Origin: a candidate division TA06 bacterium 32_111
GTDB lineage: Bacteria; Hydrothermota; 32-111
Length of the DNA stretch: 64,000 bases
NCBI GenBank assembly: GCA_001508335.1
Contig: LGFX01000015.1
Span: 1 to 64,000 of the forward strand
Direction: 5' to 3'
Each line of letters starts with the position of its first letter. Positions within the stretch are counted from its first letter, which is position 1. The notes beneath the pieces are model-generated. The model did not search any database. It was not told the origin of the DNA and saw nothing but the letters and a program-made list of their open reading frames with translations. The translations under genes were made by a program, and so were the position numbers. This document shows, in pieces, positions 8,442-16,952 of this stretch.

Positions 8442-9587
8442 ATGCGCATTCAAGAATATGAAGCAAAAGAGATATTTAAAGAGTCTGGTATTGCAGTTCC
8501 TCCTGGAAAAGTAGCCAAAAATGATACCGAAGCAAGAGATGTCTCCAAGGAATTAGGATTACCTGTTGTTATCAAAGCGCAAGTTTTAGTAGGTGGGAGA
8601 GGAAAGGCCGGTGGAATCAAAATTGTTAAATCTTTAGAAGAGGTAGAACAGGCTACTTGTGAAATTTTGAGTAAAGATATAAAAGGTTACCAGGCTTCTA
8701 AAGTATTAGTAGAAAAAAAGTTAGATATTAAACATGAATTTTATTGTGGGATAACTATCGACAGGACAAAAGGATGTCCGATAATTATGTTAAGTTCTGA
8801 GGGAGGAATAAATATTGAAGAAATAGCTGAAAAAAGCCCAGATAAGATTTTTTCTTTAAAGTGTGATCCTCTCAGTCCTATTTATGCTTTTCAAATAATT
8901 GATTTTGTAAAAAAGCTTGGTCTTCACGGGAAAATTTTGCTCAAGGTTAGTCAAATTGTAGAGAATCTTTATAAAGTATTTATCAAATATGATGGTATTA
9001 TAGCCGAAATCAATCCTCTTGTTATCACAAATGATGATGATGTTTTGTGTGCAGATGCAGTTTTCCAAATAGATGATTCAGCCATGTTTCGTCACCCTTT
9101 ATTAGAAAAGAAAAAATATGATGAAATGACTCCCAGAACTATTAGATTTAATAAAAAAGGTGCAACTTATGTTCAATTAAAAGGGAATATTGGTCTAATA
9201 TGTAGCGGTGCAGGGCTTGCGATGGCTACAATGGATACAATTAAGACCATTCCTGCTTTGTCACCAGCAAATTTTTTAGAAACAGGTGGTGGTATTACGG
9301 CAGAATTAATGGAAGATTGCATGGAAATAATTTTAGAGGAAAACGATTTAGAAGCTATCTTTATAAATTTGTATGGAGGAATAAATCCAATTCATGAAGG
9401 TGCCAAAGGAGTTGCTAAAGTTATTAGAGATAAGAAACTAAAAATACCCGTTGTAGCAAAAGCTTTAGGTAATAAACAGGAAGAAACCTGGAAGATATTT
9501 GAGGAAGCGGGAGTATATGTTTATAAATCATCTGATACCCAGGGAGCAGTCAGATATTTAGCTGAGATAATTGGGGGTAAAGAATAA
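8442..9587 (+). CDS. sucC: Succinate-CoA ligase (ADP-forming) beta subunit or close relative
   Basis: A 381-residue ATP-grasp protein. It begins MRIQEYEAKEIFKESGI, the standard SucC opening, and has VIKAQVLVGGRGKAGGIK in the ATP-grasp region (about residues 43-60). The late loop reads NLYGGINPIHEGAKGV, whereas typical SucC has an NIFGGI(M/T)RCD-type sequence. The acid specificity could therefore differ (malate-CoA ligase or another acyl-CoA synthetase). It has a strong AGGAGG-like ribosome site (CCGGAGG) and ends overlapping sucD by one base. With SucD it would convert succinyl-CoA, ADP and phosphate to succinate, CoA and ATP. Confidence 0.85.
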   Translation: MRIQEYEAKEIFKESGIAVPPGKVAKNDTEARDVSKELGLPVVIKAQVLVGGRGKAGGIKIVKSLEEVEQATCEILSKDIKGYQASKVLVEKKLDIKHEFYCGITIDRTKGCPIIMLSSEGGINIEEIAEKSPDKIFSLKCDPLSPIYAFQIIDFVKKLGLHGKILLKVSQIVENLYKVFIKYDGIIAEINPLVITNDDDVLCADAVFQIDDSAMFRHPLLEKKKYDEMTPRTIRFNKKGATYVQLKGNIGLICSGAGLAMATMDTIKTIPALSPANFLETGGGITAELMEDCMEIILEENDLEAIFINLYGGINPIHEGAKGVAKVIRDKKLKIPVVAKALGNKQEETWKIFEEAGVYVYKSSDTQGAVRYLAEIIGGKE

Positions 9588-10453
9588 TGAGTATACTTGT
9601 TGACAAAAGTACTAGAGTCTTAGTTCAGGGAATTACCGGGAAAATAGGAAGAACTCAAACCGATTATATGTTGAAAGAAGGTACCAAAATAGTTGCCGGT
9701 GTAACCCCCGGCAAGGGAGGAACAGAAATATCCGGCATTCCTGTTTTTGACACAGCTAAAGAAGCAACTTTACATTTTCAGATAGACTTATCAGTGTTAT
9801 TCGTACCGGCAGGAGTAGCTAAGGATTCAGTTATCGAGGCAATCGATGCCGGGATTAAGATAGTTGTATTAATCACAGAACATACGCCTGTACATGATGA
9901 AATGTTTATTAAAGCTTATGCCGAGAAAAAAGGAGCTTTATTGATAGGGCCTACAACTCCAGGCATTATTGTTCCTGGTCAATGTAAAATTGGGATCCTA
10001 CCAGCTAATATGTTTTGTCCGGGAGATGTAGGTATTATCTCTCGCAGTGGCACTCTCGCTTACGAAGTGGCCGCTAATCTTTGTTCAAATGGAATAGGTC
10101 AGAGTACTGTCGTTGGAATGGGTGCAGATATGGTTGCTGGTACAAATTTAGTAGAAATTTTAAAACTATTTAATGAAGATGATAAAACAAAGGCAGTTGT
10201 CTTGATTGGAGAAGTAGGGGGAAGCCAGGAAGAAGAAGCTGCTAGTTTTGTAAAGAAAGAAATGAAGAAGCCAGTCGTTGCTTATATTGCAGGGGCTTCT
10301 GCTCCTCCTGGGAAACGTATGGGTCATGCTGGAGCAATCATCGAAGGAGGAAAAGGAAGTGCCAAGAGCAAAATAGATTCTTTGCTATCAGCAGGTGTAA
10401 GAGTGGCCAAGATGTTAGATGAGATTCCTTTAATAATTAAAGAGATAAAATAA
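9587..10453 (+). CDS. sucD: Succinate-CoA ligase (ADP-forming) alpha subunit or close relative
   Basis: A 288-residue protein with an N-terminal CoA-binding Rossmann domain (LVQGITGKIGRTQTDYML, residues about 12-29) and a C-terminal ligase domain. The motif GHAGAIIEGGKGSAKSK near residue 245 contains the active-site histidine that is phosphorylated in this family. The length is standard for SucD. It directly follows sucC and precedes a ferredoxin and the 2-oxoacid:ferredoxin oxidoreductase genes. The pathway reading is therefore oxoacid to acyl-CoA to acid plus ATP, with the ligase running in the ATP-forming direction. Confidence 0.88.
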   Translation: MSILVDKSTRVLVQGITGKIGRTQTDYMLKEGTKIVAGVTPGKGGTEISGIPVFDTAKEATLHFQIDLSVLFVPAGVAKDSVIEAIDAGIKIVVLITEHTPVHDEMFIKAYAEKKGALLIGPTTPGIIVPGQCKIGILPANMFCPGDVGIISRSGTLAYEVAANLCSNGIGQSTVVGMGADMVAGTNLVEILKLFNEDDKTKAVVLIGEVGGSQEEEAASFVKKEMKKPVVAYIAGASAPPGKRMGHAGAIIEGGKGSAKSKIDSLLSAGVRVAKMLDEIPLIIKEIK

Positions 10454-10489
10454 TTAAAATTTGAACATAAGTATCCAGGGGGAATGTAA

Positions 10490-10696
10490 ATGGTTTACAT
10501 TGATAAAGAAGCTTGTAAAGGTTGTGGTATTTGTATTTCAGTTTGCCCTAAAAATATTTTAGCCTTTACAAAGGATTTGAATCAAAAAGGGGTTCCTTAT
10601 CCTAAGATGATAGATGAAGATAAATGTACCTTATGTGAAAATTGTATGATTTATTGTCCAGATTTTGCAGTGGTGGTGAAAAAAGATGATAAATAA
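10490..10696 (+). CDS. korD: 2-oxoacid:ferredoxin oxidoreductase delta subunit (2[4Fe-4S] ferredoxin)
   Basis: A 68-residue ferredoxin. Two clusters of cysteines are visible: CKGCGICISVCP (residues 9-20) and CTLCENCMIYCP (residues 45-56), each the C-x2-C-x2-C-x3-C-P pattern of a [4Fe-4S] site. It overlaps the start of the alpha-subunit gene by 11 bp and lies in the order D-A-B-C typical of KorDABC. It would accept electrons from the TPP-bound intermediate in the beta subunit and pass them to free ferredoxin. Confidence 0.9.
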   Translation: MVYIDKEACKGCGICISVCPKNILAFTKDLNQKGVPYPKMIDEDKCTLCENCMIYCPDFAVVVKKDDK

Positions 10697-11837
10697 TTCG
10701 AAAACTAATAAAACTGATTTTCTACAGGGCAATATTGCCTGTGCTGAAGGTGCTATTATGGCAGGTTGCAAATTTTTTGCTGGTTATCCTATTACACCTG
10801 CATCGGAGATTGCGCACCACTTATCGAAGAGGATGTTCGAAGTTGATGGCACTTTTATTCAAACTGAAGATGAGATTGCAGCAATCGCCAATATAGTTGG
10901 AGCCTCCTGGGGTGGTGTTAAGTCAATGACAGCTACTTCGGGGCCAGGAATTAGTTTAATGCAGGAAAATATTGGTTTGGCAGTGGCAACTGAAACTCCC
11001 TGTGTAATTGTCAATGTACAAAGAGGAGCTCCTTCTACGGGAAGCCCTAGTGTTCATTTACAAGGAGATATACTCCAATCAAAATTTGGTTCTCAAGGGG
11101 ATTATCAAATTATTGCATTAGCGCCAGCTTCACCCCAAGAAATGTTTGATTTTACAATAAAGGCATTTAATTTAGCAGAACAGTTTCGGACACCGGTTTT
11201 TGTTTTATCAGACAGCTTGGTGGGACATATGAGAGAAAGAGTAAACTTCCCTCTACAAGAAGAACTTATTCTTTCAGAGAGGAAAAAATTAGAGCATTAC
11301 CAGGGTATTCATCAAAAGATATTTTTAGATGAAGAGGTTGCTCCTATGCCGGTATTCGGTAAAGGGTTGAAGGCAAATATTACAGGTTCAACACACAAGG
11401 AAGACGGTTTTCGTAATGTTTCAGACCCAAAGATTATGGATAATGCAATCAAAAAATTAACTAATAAGATATTAAAACATAAAGAAGAAATCATTGAGAT
11501 TAACGAACATGAAATAGATGATGCAGAAGTAGCCATATTGTCGTATGGACTAACTTCCAGAGCTGTATTAGAAACAGTAAAAATAGCAAGAAAGAATGGA
11601 ATAAAAGTAGGTAGTTTTAGACCTATTACTGTGTGGCCATTCCCGGAAGAAGAGGTAGAAAAATTGTCGAGAAGGGTTAAAACTATCATTGTATGCGAAA
11701 ATAATTTAGGACAATTGTTTCCTTTTGTGAAATCAGCAGCTTGTGAGCATTGTAAAGTAATTTCTTTGCCTCCTAAGGTTCTAGGAACACTCTATTATCC
11801 GGAAGAAATTTTAGAGAAAATTAAGGAGGTTATCTAA
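10686..11837 (+). CDS. korA: 2-oxoacid:ferredoxin oxidoreductase alpha subunit
   Basis: A 383-residue subunit with the pyrimidine-binding domain of the TPP-dependent family. Residues about 13-40 contain GNIACAEGAIMAGCKFFAGY and then PITPASEI, the hallmark substrate-binding segment of 2-oxoacid oxidoreductase alpha subunits. TEDEIAAI (about 59-66) holds the glutamate that activates TPP. The C-terminal third is a transketolase-C-like domain. The four-gene arrangement with separate subunits and the neighbouring SucCD suggest 2-oxoglutarate as substrate. A branched-chain or other 2-oxoacid cannot be excluded from the sequence. Confidence 0.88.
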   Translation: MINNSKTNKTDFLQGNIACAEGAIMAGCKFFAGYPITPASEIAHHLSKRMFEVDGTFIQTEDEIAAIANIVGASWGGVKSMTATSGPGISLMQENIGLAVATETPCVIVNVQRGAPSTGSPSVHLQGDILQSKFGSQGDYQIIALAPASPQEMFDFTIKAFNLAEQFRTPVFVLSDSLVGHMRERVNFPLQEELILSERKKLEHYQGIHQKIFLDEEVAPMPVFGKGLKANITGSTHKEDGFRNVSDPKIMDNAIKKLTNKILKHKEEIIEINEHEIDDAEVAILSYGLTSRAVLETVKIARKNGIKVGSFRPITVWPFPEEEVEKLSRRVKTIIVCENNLGQLFPFVKSAACEHCKVISLPPKVLGTLYYPEEILEKIKEVI

Positions 11838-12679
11838 TGGAGAAGAAAATAAATCATCCATTACAGAAGTATTTTAGAGGGCCAATTAATTATACAACAT
11901 GTCCTGGATGTGGTAACGGAATTATCTCTCAGGCTATTTTGTGGGCTATAGAAGATCTAGCAATGGATTTCGATAAATTTGCTTTTGTTTCAGGAATTGG
12001 CTGTTCAGGATGGATACCTAGTCCTTCTTACAATACTGATGTTTTACATGTAACTCATGGCCGGTCAATTGCATTTGCCACTGGTCTAAAGTTAGCCACT
12101 CCTAACATAAAAGTAATTGTTACTGCCGGTGATGGTGATACCAGTGCTATTGGGGGGAACCATTTTATTCACGCATGTCGAAGGAACATAGATTTAACAA
12201 TGATTTGTGTAAATAATCAAATTTATGGTATGACCGGAGGTCAAGTGGCACCGTCTACTCCTTATCATTCAAAAACAACTACAACTCCCTATGGAAGCAT
12301 TGAACGACCATTTGATTTAAGTCAGGTTGCCATTTCTGCCGGTGCTACAATGGTTGCCAGATGGACAACTTTCCAGGCCAGGCAGCTAAGGAAATCGATA
12401 GCAAAAGCTATTCTTCATAATGGCTTTTCATTTATAGAAATTATTTCACAGTGTCCTGTCCAATATGGGAAAGTAATTGGGAAAAGAAACAATGCTGTGG
12501 ATATGTTGATGGATTATAAGAATCGTTCAATTAATGTCAGAAAGGCAAAAAAACTTTCTCCTGATGAAGTTAAAGATAAGATTGTTGTAGGTGAATTTAT
12601 TGAGGATAAGCAAGTTCCTGAGTTGACTCAGGAAGTAAAAAGACTCAGGAAGGAGGCTGTATCGAGATGTCAGAAATAG
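11837..12679 (+). CDS. korB: 2-oxoacid:ferredoxin oxidoreductase beta subunit (TPP-binding)
   Basis: A 280-residue subunit. TTCPGCGNGI (about residues 19-28) and SGIGCSGW provide the cysteines of the family's [4Fe-4S] site. GDGDTSAIGGNHFIHACRRN (about 94-113) is the TPP/Mg motif, followed by NNQIYGMTGGQVAPSTP. It overlaps the alpha gene stop-start and the gamma gene by 13 bp. This subunit decarboxylates the 2-oxoacid on thiamine diphosphate and transfers the acyl group to CoA. Confidence 0.9.
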   Translation: MEKKINHPLQKYFRGPINYTTCPGCGNGIISQAILWAIEDLAMDFDKFAFVSGIGCSGWIPSPSYNTDVLHVTHGRSIAFATGLKLATPNIKVIVTAGDGDTSAIGGNHFIHACRRNIDLTMICVNNQIYGMTGGQVAPSTPYHSKTTTTPYGSIERPFDLSQVAISAGATMVARWTTFQARQLRKSIAKAILHNGFSFIEIISQCPVQYGKVIGKRNNAVDMLMDYKNRSINVRKAKKLSPDEVKDKIVVGEFIEDKQVPELTQEVKRLRKEAVSRCQK

Positions 12680-13209
12680 GAGTTAGGCTATCTGGTATAG
12701 GTGGGCAAGGAGTTGTATTAGCCAGCATAATATTAGGGAGAGCTGCTTCAGTATATGATAATTTATATGCTGTACAGACACAGACTTATGGTTCAGATAT
12801 GCGCGGTGGGGACGTTTGTACTGAAATAATCGTGTCAGAAAAAGAAATTGTTTACCCCATTGTAAATACACCTGATATTTTGATTGCAATTGCCCAAAAG
12901 GCATTTGATCAGCATATTACCGATTTGAAAGAGGGGGGCATTCTGATAACAGATAAAGATCTAGTAAATGTGGGCAACCTGACTAAGAATGTTAACCATT
13001 ACTCGGAAGAATTTAACAAAAAGGCGATTGATGATTTTAATGAAAAAAGAGTTTCAAATATGATTATGTTGGGGTTTGTTGTTGAAAAAACAAAACTTAT
13101 TACTTATGAAGCTTTAGAAAAAGCTATAGCTGATTTATTGTCACCCAGAATATTTGATTTAAATAAGAAAGCAATCGATTTTGGCATGAAATTGGCTTCA
13201 ACAAATTAA
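12667..13209 (+). CDS. korC: 2-oxoacid:ferredoxin oxidoreductase gamma subunit
   Basis: A 180-residue subunit with the characteristic opening RLSGIGGQGVVLASIILGRA (residues about 7-26) and QTQTYGSDMRGGDVCTEI (about 38-55), which marks the CoA-contacting gamma domain. It overlaps korB by 13 bp, with its ribosome site (AGGAGG) inside korB. It completes the four-subunit enzyme. An 84-bp gap before the aminotransferase gene holds no clear terminator, so transcription may continue. Confidence 0.9.
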   Translation: MSEIGVRLSGIGGQGVVLASIILGRAASVYDNLYAVQTQTYGSDMRGGDVCTEIIVSEKEIVYPIVNTPDILIAIAQKAFDQHITDLKEGGILITDKDLVNVGNLTKNVNHYSEEFNKKAIDDFNEKRVSNMIMLGFVVEKTKLITYEALEKAIADLLSPRIFDLNKKAIDFGMKLASTN

Positions 13210-13293
13210 GATATTTAAAGATTAGATTATGAAATGAATAACAAGACAAATGTTTAGATATTTAGATAATGAGGGGGTTAACCAAAAATTATA

Positions 13294-14454
13294 ATGGATA
13301 CAATAGTTAGTAAAAGAGTTCAAGGAATTAGTTTTTCAAAGATTCGCGAGATGACTTCTAGGGCTAAGAAGATGAAAAGCGAGGGAATTGATATCATAGA
13401 ATTATCTCAAGGTAGACCAGATTTTGATACACCCACACATATCATCAAGGCTACCGAAGAAGCATTGCAAAATGGTTTGGTGCATTATGATGCTAGTGCA
13501 GGAACCGTTTCCTGTCGAGAAGCAATTGCCTATCGTATCAAAGAAGATTTTAATTTAGATATTGATATTGATGAAATTATTGTTACTATTGGTGCTTCCG
13601 AAGCCAATTATCTGGTTACACAAACCCTGTTAGATCCGGGAGATGAAATGATCATCCCTGATCCAATGTATGTATACTATCCAGGTTTTTCTTTTTTGGG
13701 AGGAGCCAAAACAGTCAGCGTGCCTCTAGATATGATTCTTCAACAACCTGAGGAGTTGGGAAAATATATTACAGAAAAAACAAAACTTATTCTTCTCACA
13801 TCTCCTCATAATCCTACAGGTCAAGTAATTCCAAAAAAATCACTGGAAGTCATAGCTAAATTAGCACAAAAGTACGATTTTTATGTTATTTCTGATGATA
13901 TTTACAATCGGATGATTTATGAAGAAGATATAGAGTATATCAGTATCGCCGGATTGGAAAATATGAAGAGTCGAACATTTATGATAGGAAGTCTTTCGAA
14001 AACATACGCAATGGATGGCTGGCGCGTCGGATACCTTGTTGGCCCAAAAGAATTAATGAGACAAGCCTTAAAAATGCATCAACATATTCTAAGTTGTCCG
14101 AATACTTTTGTGCAGGAGGGAGCAAGGGTAGCCCTTACTTCTTCTCAAGAGTGTGTAGATGAGATGGTAACAGAATTTGATCGAAGACGGAAATTAATGA
14201 TGTCTTACTTTGATGAACTGGGAATTCCTTATAAACCGCCTCAAGGGGCATTTTATGTTTTTCCTGATATTAAAAAGTTTGGTATGAATTCTGAAGAGTT
14301 CTGTGAATATCTGTTAAATAAAGCAAGAGTCGCAGTAGTGCCTGGAAGTGCTTTTGGCAAAGCTGGTGAAGGATATGTTCGTTTTTCCTACACTACAGAT
14401 TATGAATTGATTAAAGAAGCAATGGAACGAATTAAGGATGTTTTAAATAAATAA
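13294..14454 (+). CDS. Class I/II PLP-dependent aminotransferase (aspartate aminotransferase-like)
   Basis: A 386-residue fold-type I aminotransferase. ELSQGRPDFDTPTHI (about residues 34-48) is the N-terminal motif of this group. LTSPHNPTGQVIP is the substrate and cofactor region, and SLSKTYAMDGWRVGY carries the PLP-binding lysine at about residue 235. FSYTTDYELI near the end has the arginine that binds the substrate carboxylate just before it (GYVRFSY). The amino acid substrate cannot be deduced. In this cluster it could supply or remove 2-oxoglutarate through glutamate. It is read in the same direction as the oxidoreductase operon. Confidence 0.88.
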   Translation: MDTIVSKRVQGISFSKIREMTSRAKKMKSEGIDIIELSQGRPDFDTPTHIIKATEEALQNGLVHYDASAGTVSCREAIAYRIKEDFNLDIDIDEIIVTIGASEANYLVTQTLLDPGDEMIIPDPMYVYYPGFSFLGGAKTVSVPLDMILQQPEELGKYITEKTKLILLTSPHNPTGQVIPKKSLEVIAKLAQKYDFYVISDDIYNRMIYEEDIEYISIAGLENMKSRTFMIGSLSKTYAMDGWRVGYLVGPKELMRQALKMHQHILSCPNTFVQEGARVALTSSQECVDEMVTEFDRRRKLMMSYFDELGIPYKPPQGAFYVFPDIKKFGMNSEEFCEYLLNKARVAVVPGSAFGKAGEGYVRFSYTTDYELIKEAMERIKDVLNK

Positions 14455-14501
14455 TGATTTACAAAAATCTAGGCAATCTCTAGAGAATTTTGGAGGTTCA
14501 G

Positions 14502-15746
14502 ATGGATAAAAATATTCCTCTTTTAAAAATAAAACAGCAATTTGATGCCAAGTATTTAGAAGATATTCCTGGAGAAATAAAAAAGGAATTTTATCGAATT
14601 GGTTTAGATAAGAAAATAAAACCAGGAATGAAGATTGCTATTACTGCAGGTAGTCGTGGAATTGATAGGATTGTTGAAATACTTAAATCAGTTATTGATG
14701 AAGTCAAAAAAGTAAAAGGAGATCCTTTTATTGTTACCTCGATGGGGTCTCATGGAGGTGCAACAGCCGAAGGTCAACGAAGAGTATTAGAGCATTATGG
14801 TATTACCGAAGAAAGTATGGGTGTGCCAATTAAAGCTACAATGGAGACGGTTGAAATTGATCATTTAGAAAATGGTCTACCAGTCCATTTTGATAAGATT
14901 GCCTATCAGGCAGACGGAGTGATCGCAGTTAATCGTGCAAAGGTTCACACCGCTTTTAAGGGGGAAATTGAGAGTGGTTTGCATAAGATATTATCTGTAG
15001 GTCTTGGTAATCATCGTGGTGCAAGTTTAGTTCACTACCTTGGTGTGAAAGGTTTAAAACACTATATGGTGGAATTTGCCAAAGTAATATTAAATAAAGC
15101 ACCTATTATCGGAGGTTTTGGGATTTTAGAAAACGGGTATGATCGTACATTGGAAATCAAAGGTGCTAAACCTGAGGAATTTGCACAAGTTGATAGCGAG
15201 CTATTAAAAAAATGCAAGAAAATATTGCCTAGATTACCGGTTAATAAAGTAGACTTGTTAGTTGTTCAGGAGATGGGAAAAAATATTAGTGGAACGGGAA
15301 TGGACACAAATATAGTTGGTGGTATCAAAGATTCAAAGACAGAACCTGAGATTAAGAAAATATTAGTATTAGATCTTACTAAAGAGACTCAAGGTAATGC
15401 TATTGGGATTGGCATTGCTCATATGGTTACAAAGAAACTTTATCAAAAAATTGATTTCAAATCAACTTATACCAATACTATAACAACAACTTTTTTAGAT
15501 AGGGCACGTATCCCAATGATATTTGCTAGCGATCAAGAGGCAATTGAAACTGGGCTTAAAACCATTTGGAATTTACCAGGTGTTCCGCCTCGTATCGTTA
15601 TTATTAGAAATACCCTAAAACTTGATGAAATGTATGTCTCTAGAGCAATATGGGAAGAAATTAAAGGTAATCAGGGAATCTCTTCAATAGGTGATTGGGA
15701 AGATATGCAATTTACAAAATCAAAAGAATTAATAAATAAAATATAA
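14502..15746 (+). CDS. Lactate racemase (LarA)-like domain protein
   Basis: Translation is placed at ATG 14502 because GGAGG at 14492-14496 serves it; an upstream TTG would overlap that site. The product is about 414 residues of the LarA/DUF2088 family. It has GSRGIDRIVEILKSVIDE near residue 50, SMGSHGGATAEGQ near 85 and NRAKVHTAFKGEIESGLHKI near 145. LarA interconverts 2-hydroxyacid enantiomers with a nickel-pincer nucleotide, but many DUF2088 proteins are uncharacterised and may not be racemases. No larB, larC or larE is seen in the window. Its place next to a D-2-hydroxyacid dehydrogenase fits a stereochemical conversion of a 2-hydroxyacid. Confidence 0.75.
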   Translation: MDKNIPLLKIKQQFDAKYLEDIPGEIKKEFYRIGLDKKIKPGMKIAITAGSRGIDRIVEILKSVIDEVKKVKGDPFIVTSMGSHGGATAEGQRRVLEHYGITEESMGVPIKATMETVEIDHLENGLPVHFDKIAYQADGVIAVNRAKVHTAFKGEIESGLHKILSVGLGNHRGASLVHYLGVKGLKHYMVEFAKVILNKAPIIGGFGILENGYDRTLEIKGAKPEEFAQVDSELLKKCKKILPRLPVNKVDLLVVQEMGKNISGTGMDTNIVGGIKDSKTEPEIKKILVLDLTKETQGNAIGIGIAHMVTKKLYQKIDFKSTYTNTITTTFLDRARIPMIFASDQEAIETGLKTIWNLPGVPPRIVIIRNTLKLDEMYVSRAIWEEIKGNQGISSIGDWEDMQFTKSKELINKI

Positions 15747-15847
15747 TGTTGATATATTTAACTAATGTATAATGTTTTTTCTATTGTATAGTACTAAATT
15801 TAATAAAATATAAAGTACAAAAAATAATTCGAGTGAGGATAAATACC

Positions 15848-16816
15848 ATGATCAAGATACTTCATCTTGACCAGCAGCCGGCATTTACGCAATTAGCCAT
15901 GAAAAAGATATCTGCTTTCGAAAACCGAATACTTCCTGATGATGTACCAAAGGAAGTCGTGTTAGCGGAGATAAGAGATGCAAAATATGTTATTTCCGGT
16001 TCAAAAAAAGTAGAAGAAGATTACTTTAAAGTAGCTTCGAAATTACATGCCGTTGTCTTACCTAGTGCAGGTTATGACTATATTGACGTAGAAGCTGCTA
16101 CCAAATATGGTGTTTATGTTATTAACTCTCCTGGAGCAAATGCCAATGCAGTGGCGGAAATGGGTATTGGATTAATGTTGGCTGCTGCCCGAAATATACC
16201 ACAATCTTGCAATGGTGTAAGAGAAGGACAATGGGTTGATGAAGAACTAAGAAATAAAAATTTGGGTTGGGAACTTACTGGAAAAACAATGGGGCTCGTT
16301 GGCTTAGGAAATATTGGAGCCTGTGTTGCCACCATGGCCAAAGGTTTCTCTATGAAAATTTTTTGCTATACCAAACATCCCTCTAAAGAGCGGGAACAGA
16401 AGTTTGGAGTCAAATTCGTCTCTCTGGGTGAACTCATGAAACAATCTGATTTTGTAGTAATTTGTGCTGCCTTAAATCCTGAAACCCTGAGCTTAATCGG
16501 GAAAGAACAGATTGACCTTATGAAAAAGAACGCTTTCCTCCTTAATATCGCTCGTGGGAAGATTGTTGATTATGATGCCTTGTATAAAGCACTATTAGAA
16601 AAGAAAATTGCTGGTGCAGGAGTTGATGTACTTTATACTGAGCCACCAGGATCGGAGCATCCATTTTTTGCTTTAGACAATGTGATTGTAACACCTCATT
16701 TAGGTTCTCGGACAAGGGATGCTAATGAAAGAGTAACTAACATGGTAGCAGATGAGATTATTCGAATGGAAAATGGAAAGAAACCACTAAATGCAGTAAA
16801 TCAAATAGGTAATTAA
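15848..16816 (+). CDS. D-isomer-specific 2-hydroxyacid dehydrogenase
   Basis: The start is ATG 15848, because GAGTGAGGA just upstream is its ribosome site. The product has about 322 residues. The NAD-binding motif GLVGLGNIGACVA lies around residue 150. The catalytic set is visible: Arg in NIARGKIV (about 235), Glu in LYTEPPG (about 263) and His in TPHLGSRT (about 283). It reduces 2-oxoacids or oxidises D-2-hydroxyacids with NAD(H). Substrate is unknown; phosphoglycerate, lactate or 2-hydroxyglutarate dehydrogenases share these features. It ends the catabolic block, just before the third GntR promoter. Confidence 0.88.
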   Translation: MIKILHLDQQPAFTQLAMKKISAFENRILPDDVPKEVVLAEIRDAKYVISGSKKVEEDYFKVASKLHAVVLPSAGYDYIDVEAATKYGVYVINSPGANANAVAEMGIGLMLAAARNIPQSCNGVREGQWVDEELRNKNLGWELTGKTMGLVGLGNIGACVATMAKGFSMKIFCYTKHPSKEREQKFGVKFVSLGELMKQSDFVVICAALNPETLSLIGKEQIDLMKKNAFLLNIARGKIVDYDALYKALLEKKIAGAGVDVLYTEPPGSEHPFFALDNVIVTPHLGSRTRDANERVTNMVADEIIRMENGKKPLNAVNQIGN

Positions 16817-16874
16817 AATTTATTTAATTATTAATATATAAATACAAGATTTATTGGTTGCATATATCGATTGT

Positions 16875-16927
16875 TTGAAAATTTAGCAAAATAATGGTAT
16901 ATTTAAATAAAATACCACTGGTATACC
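16875..16927 (+). promoter_or_regulatory. Promoter and operator of the third GntR gene
   Basis: TTGAAA (16875-16880), a 17-base spacer and TATATT (16898-16903) form a promoter. A perfect palindrome, ATACCACTGGTAT, follows at 16912-16924, overlapping GGTATACC at 16920-16927. The site covers the expected transcription start and just precedes a GntR gene, so it is a candidate autoregulatory operator. Its sequence differs from the TACAGTAT core found upstream of the first two GntR genes. Confidence 0.65.
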
Positions 16928-16952
16928 AAGGAAAAGTTAAGTAAAAATTATT

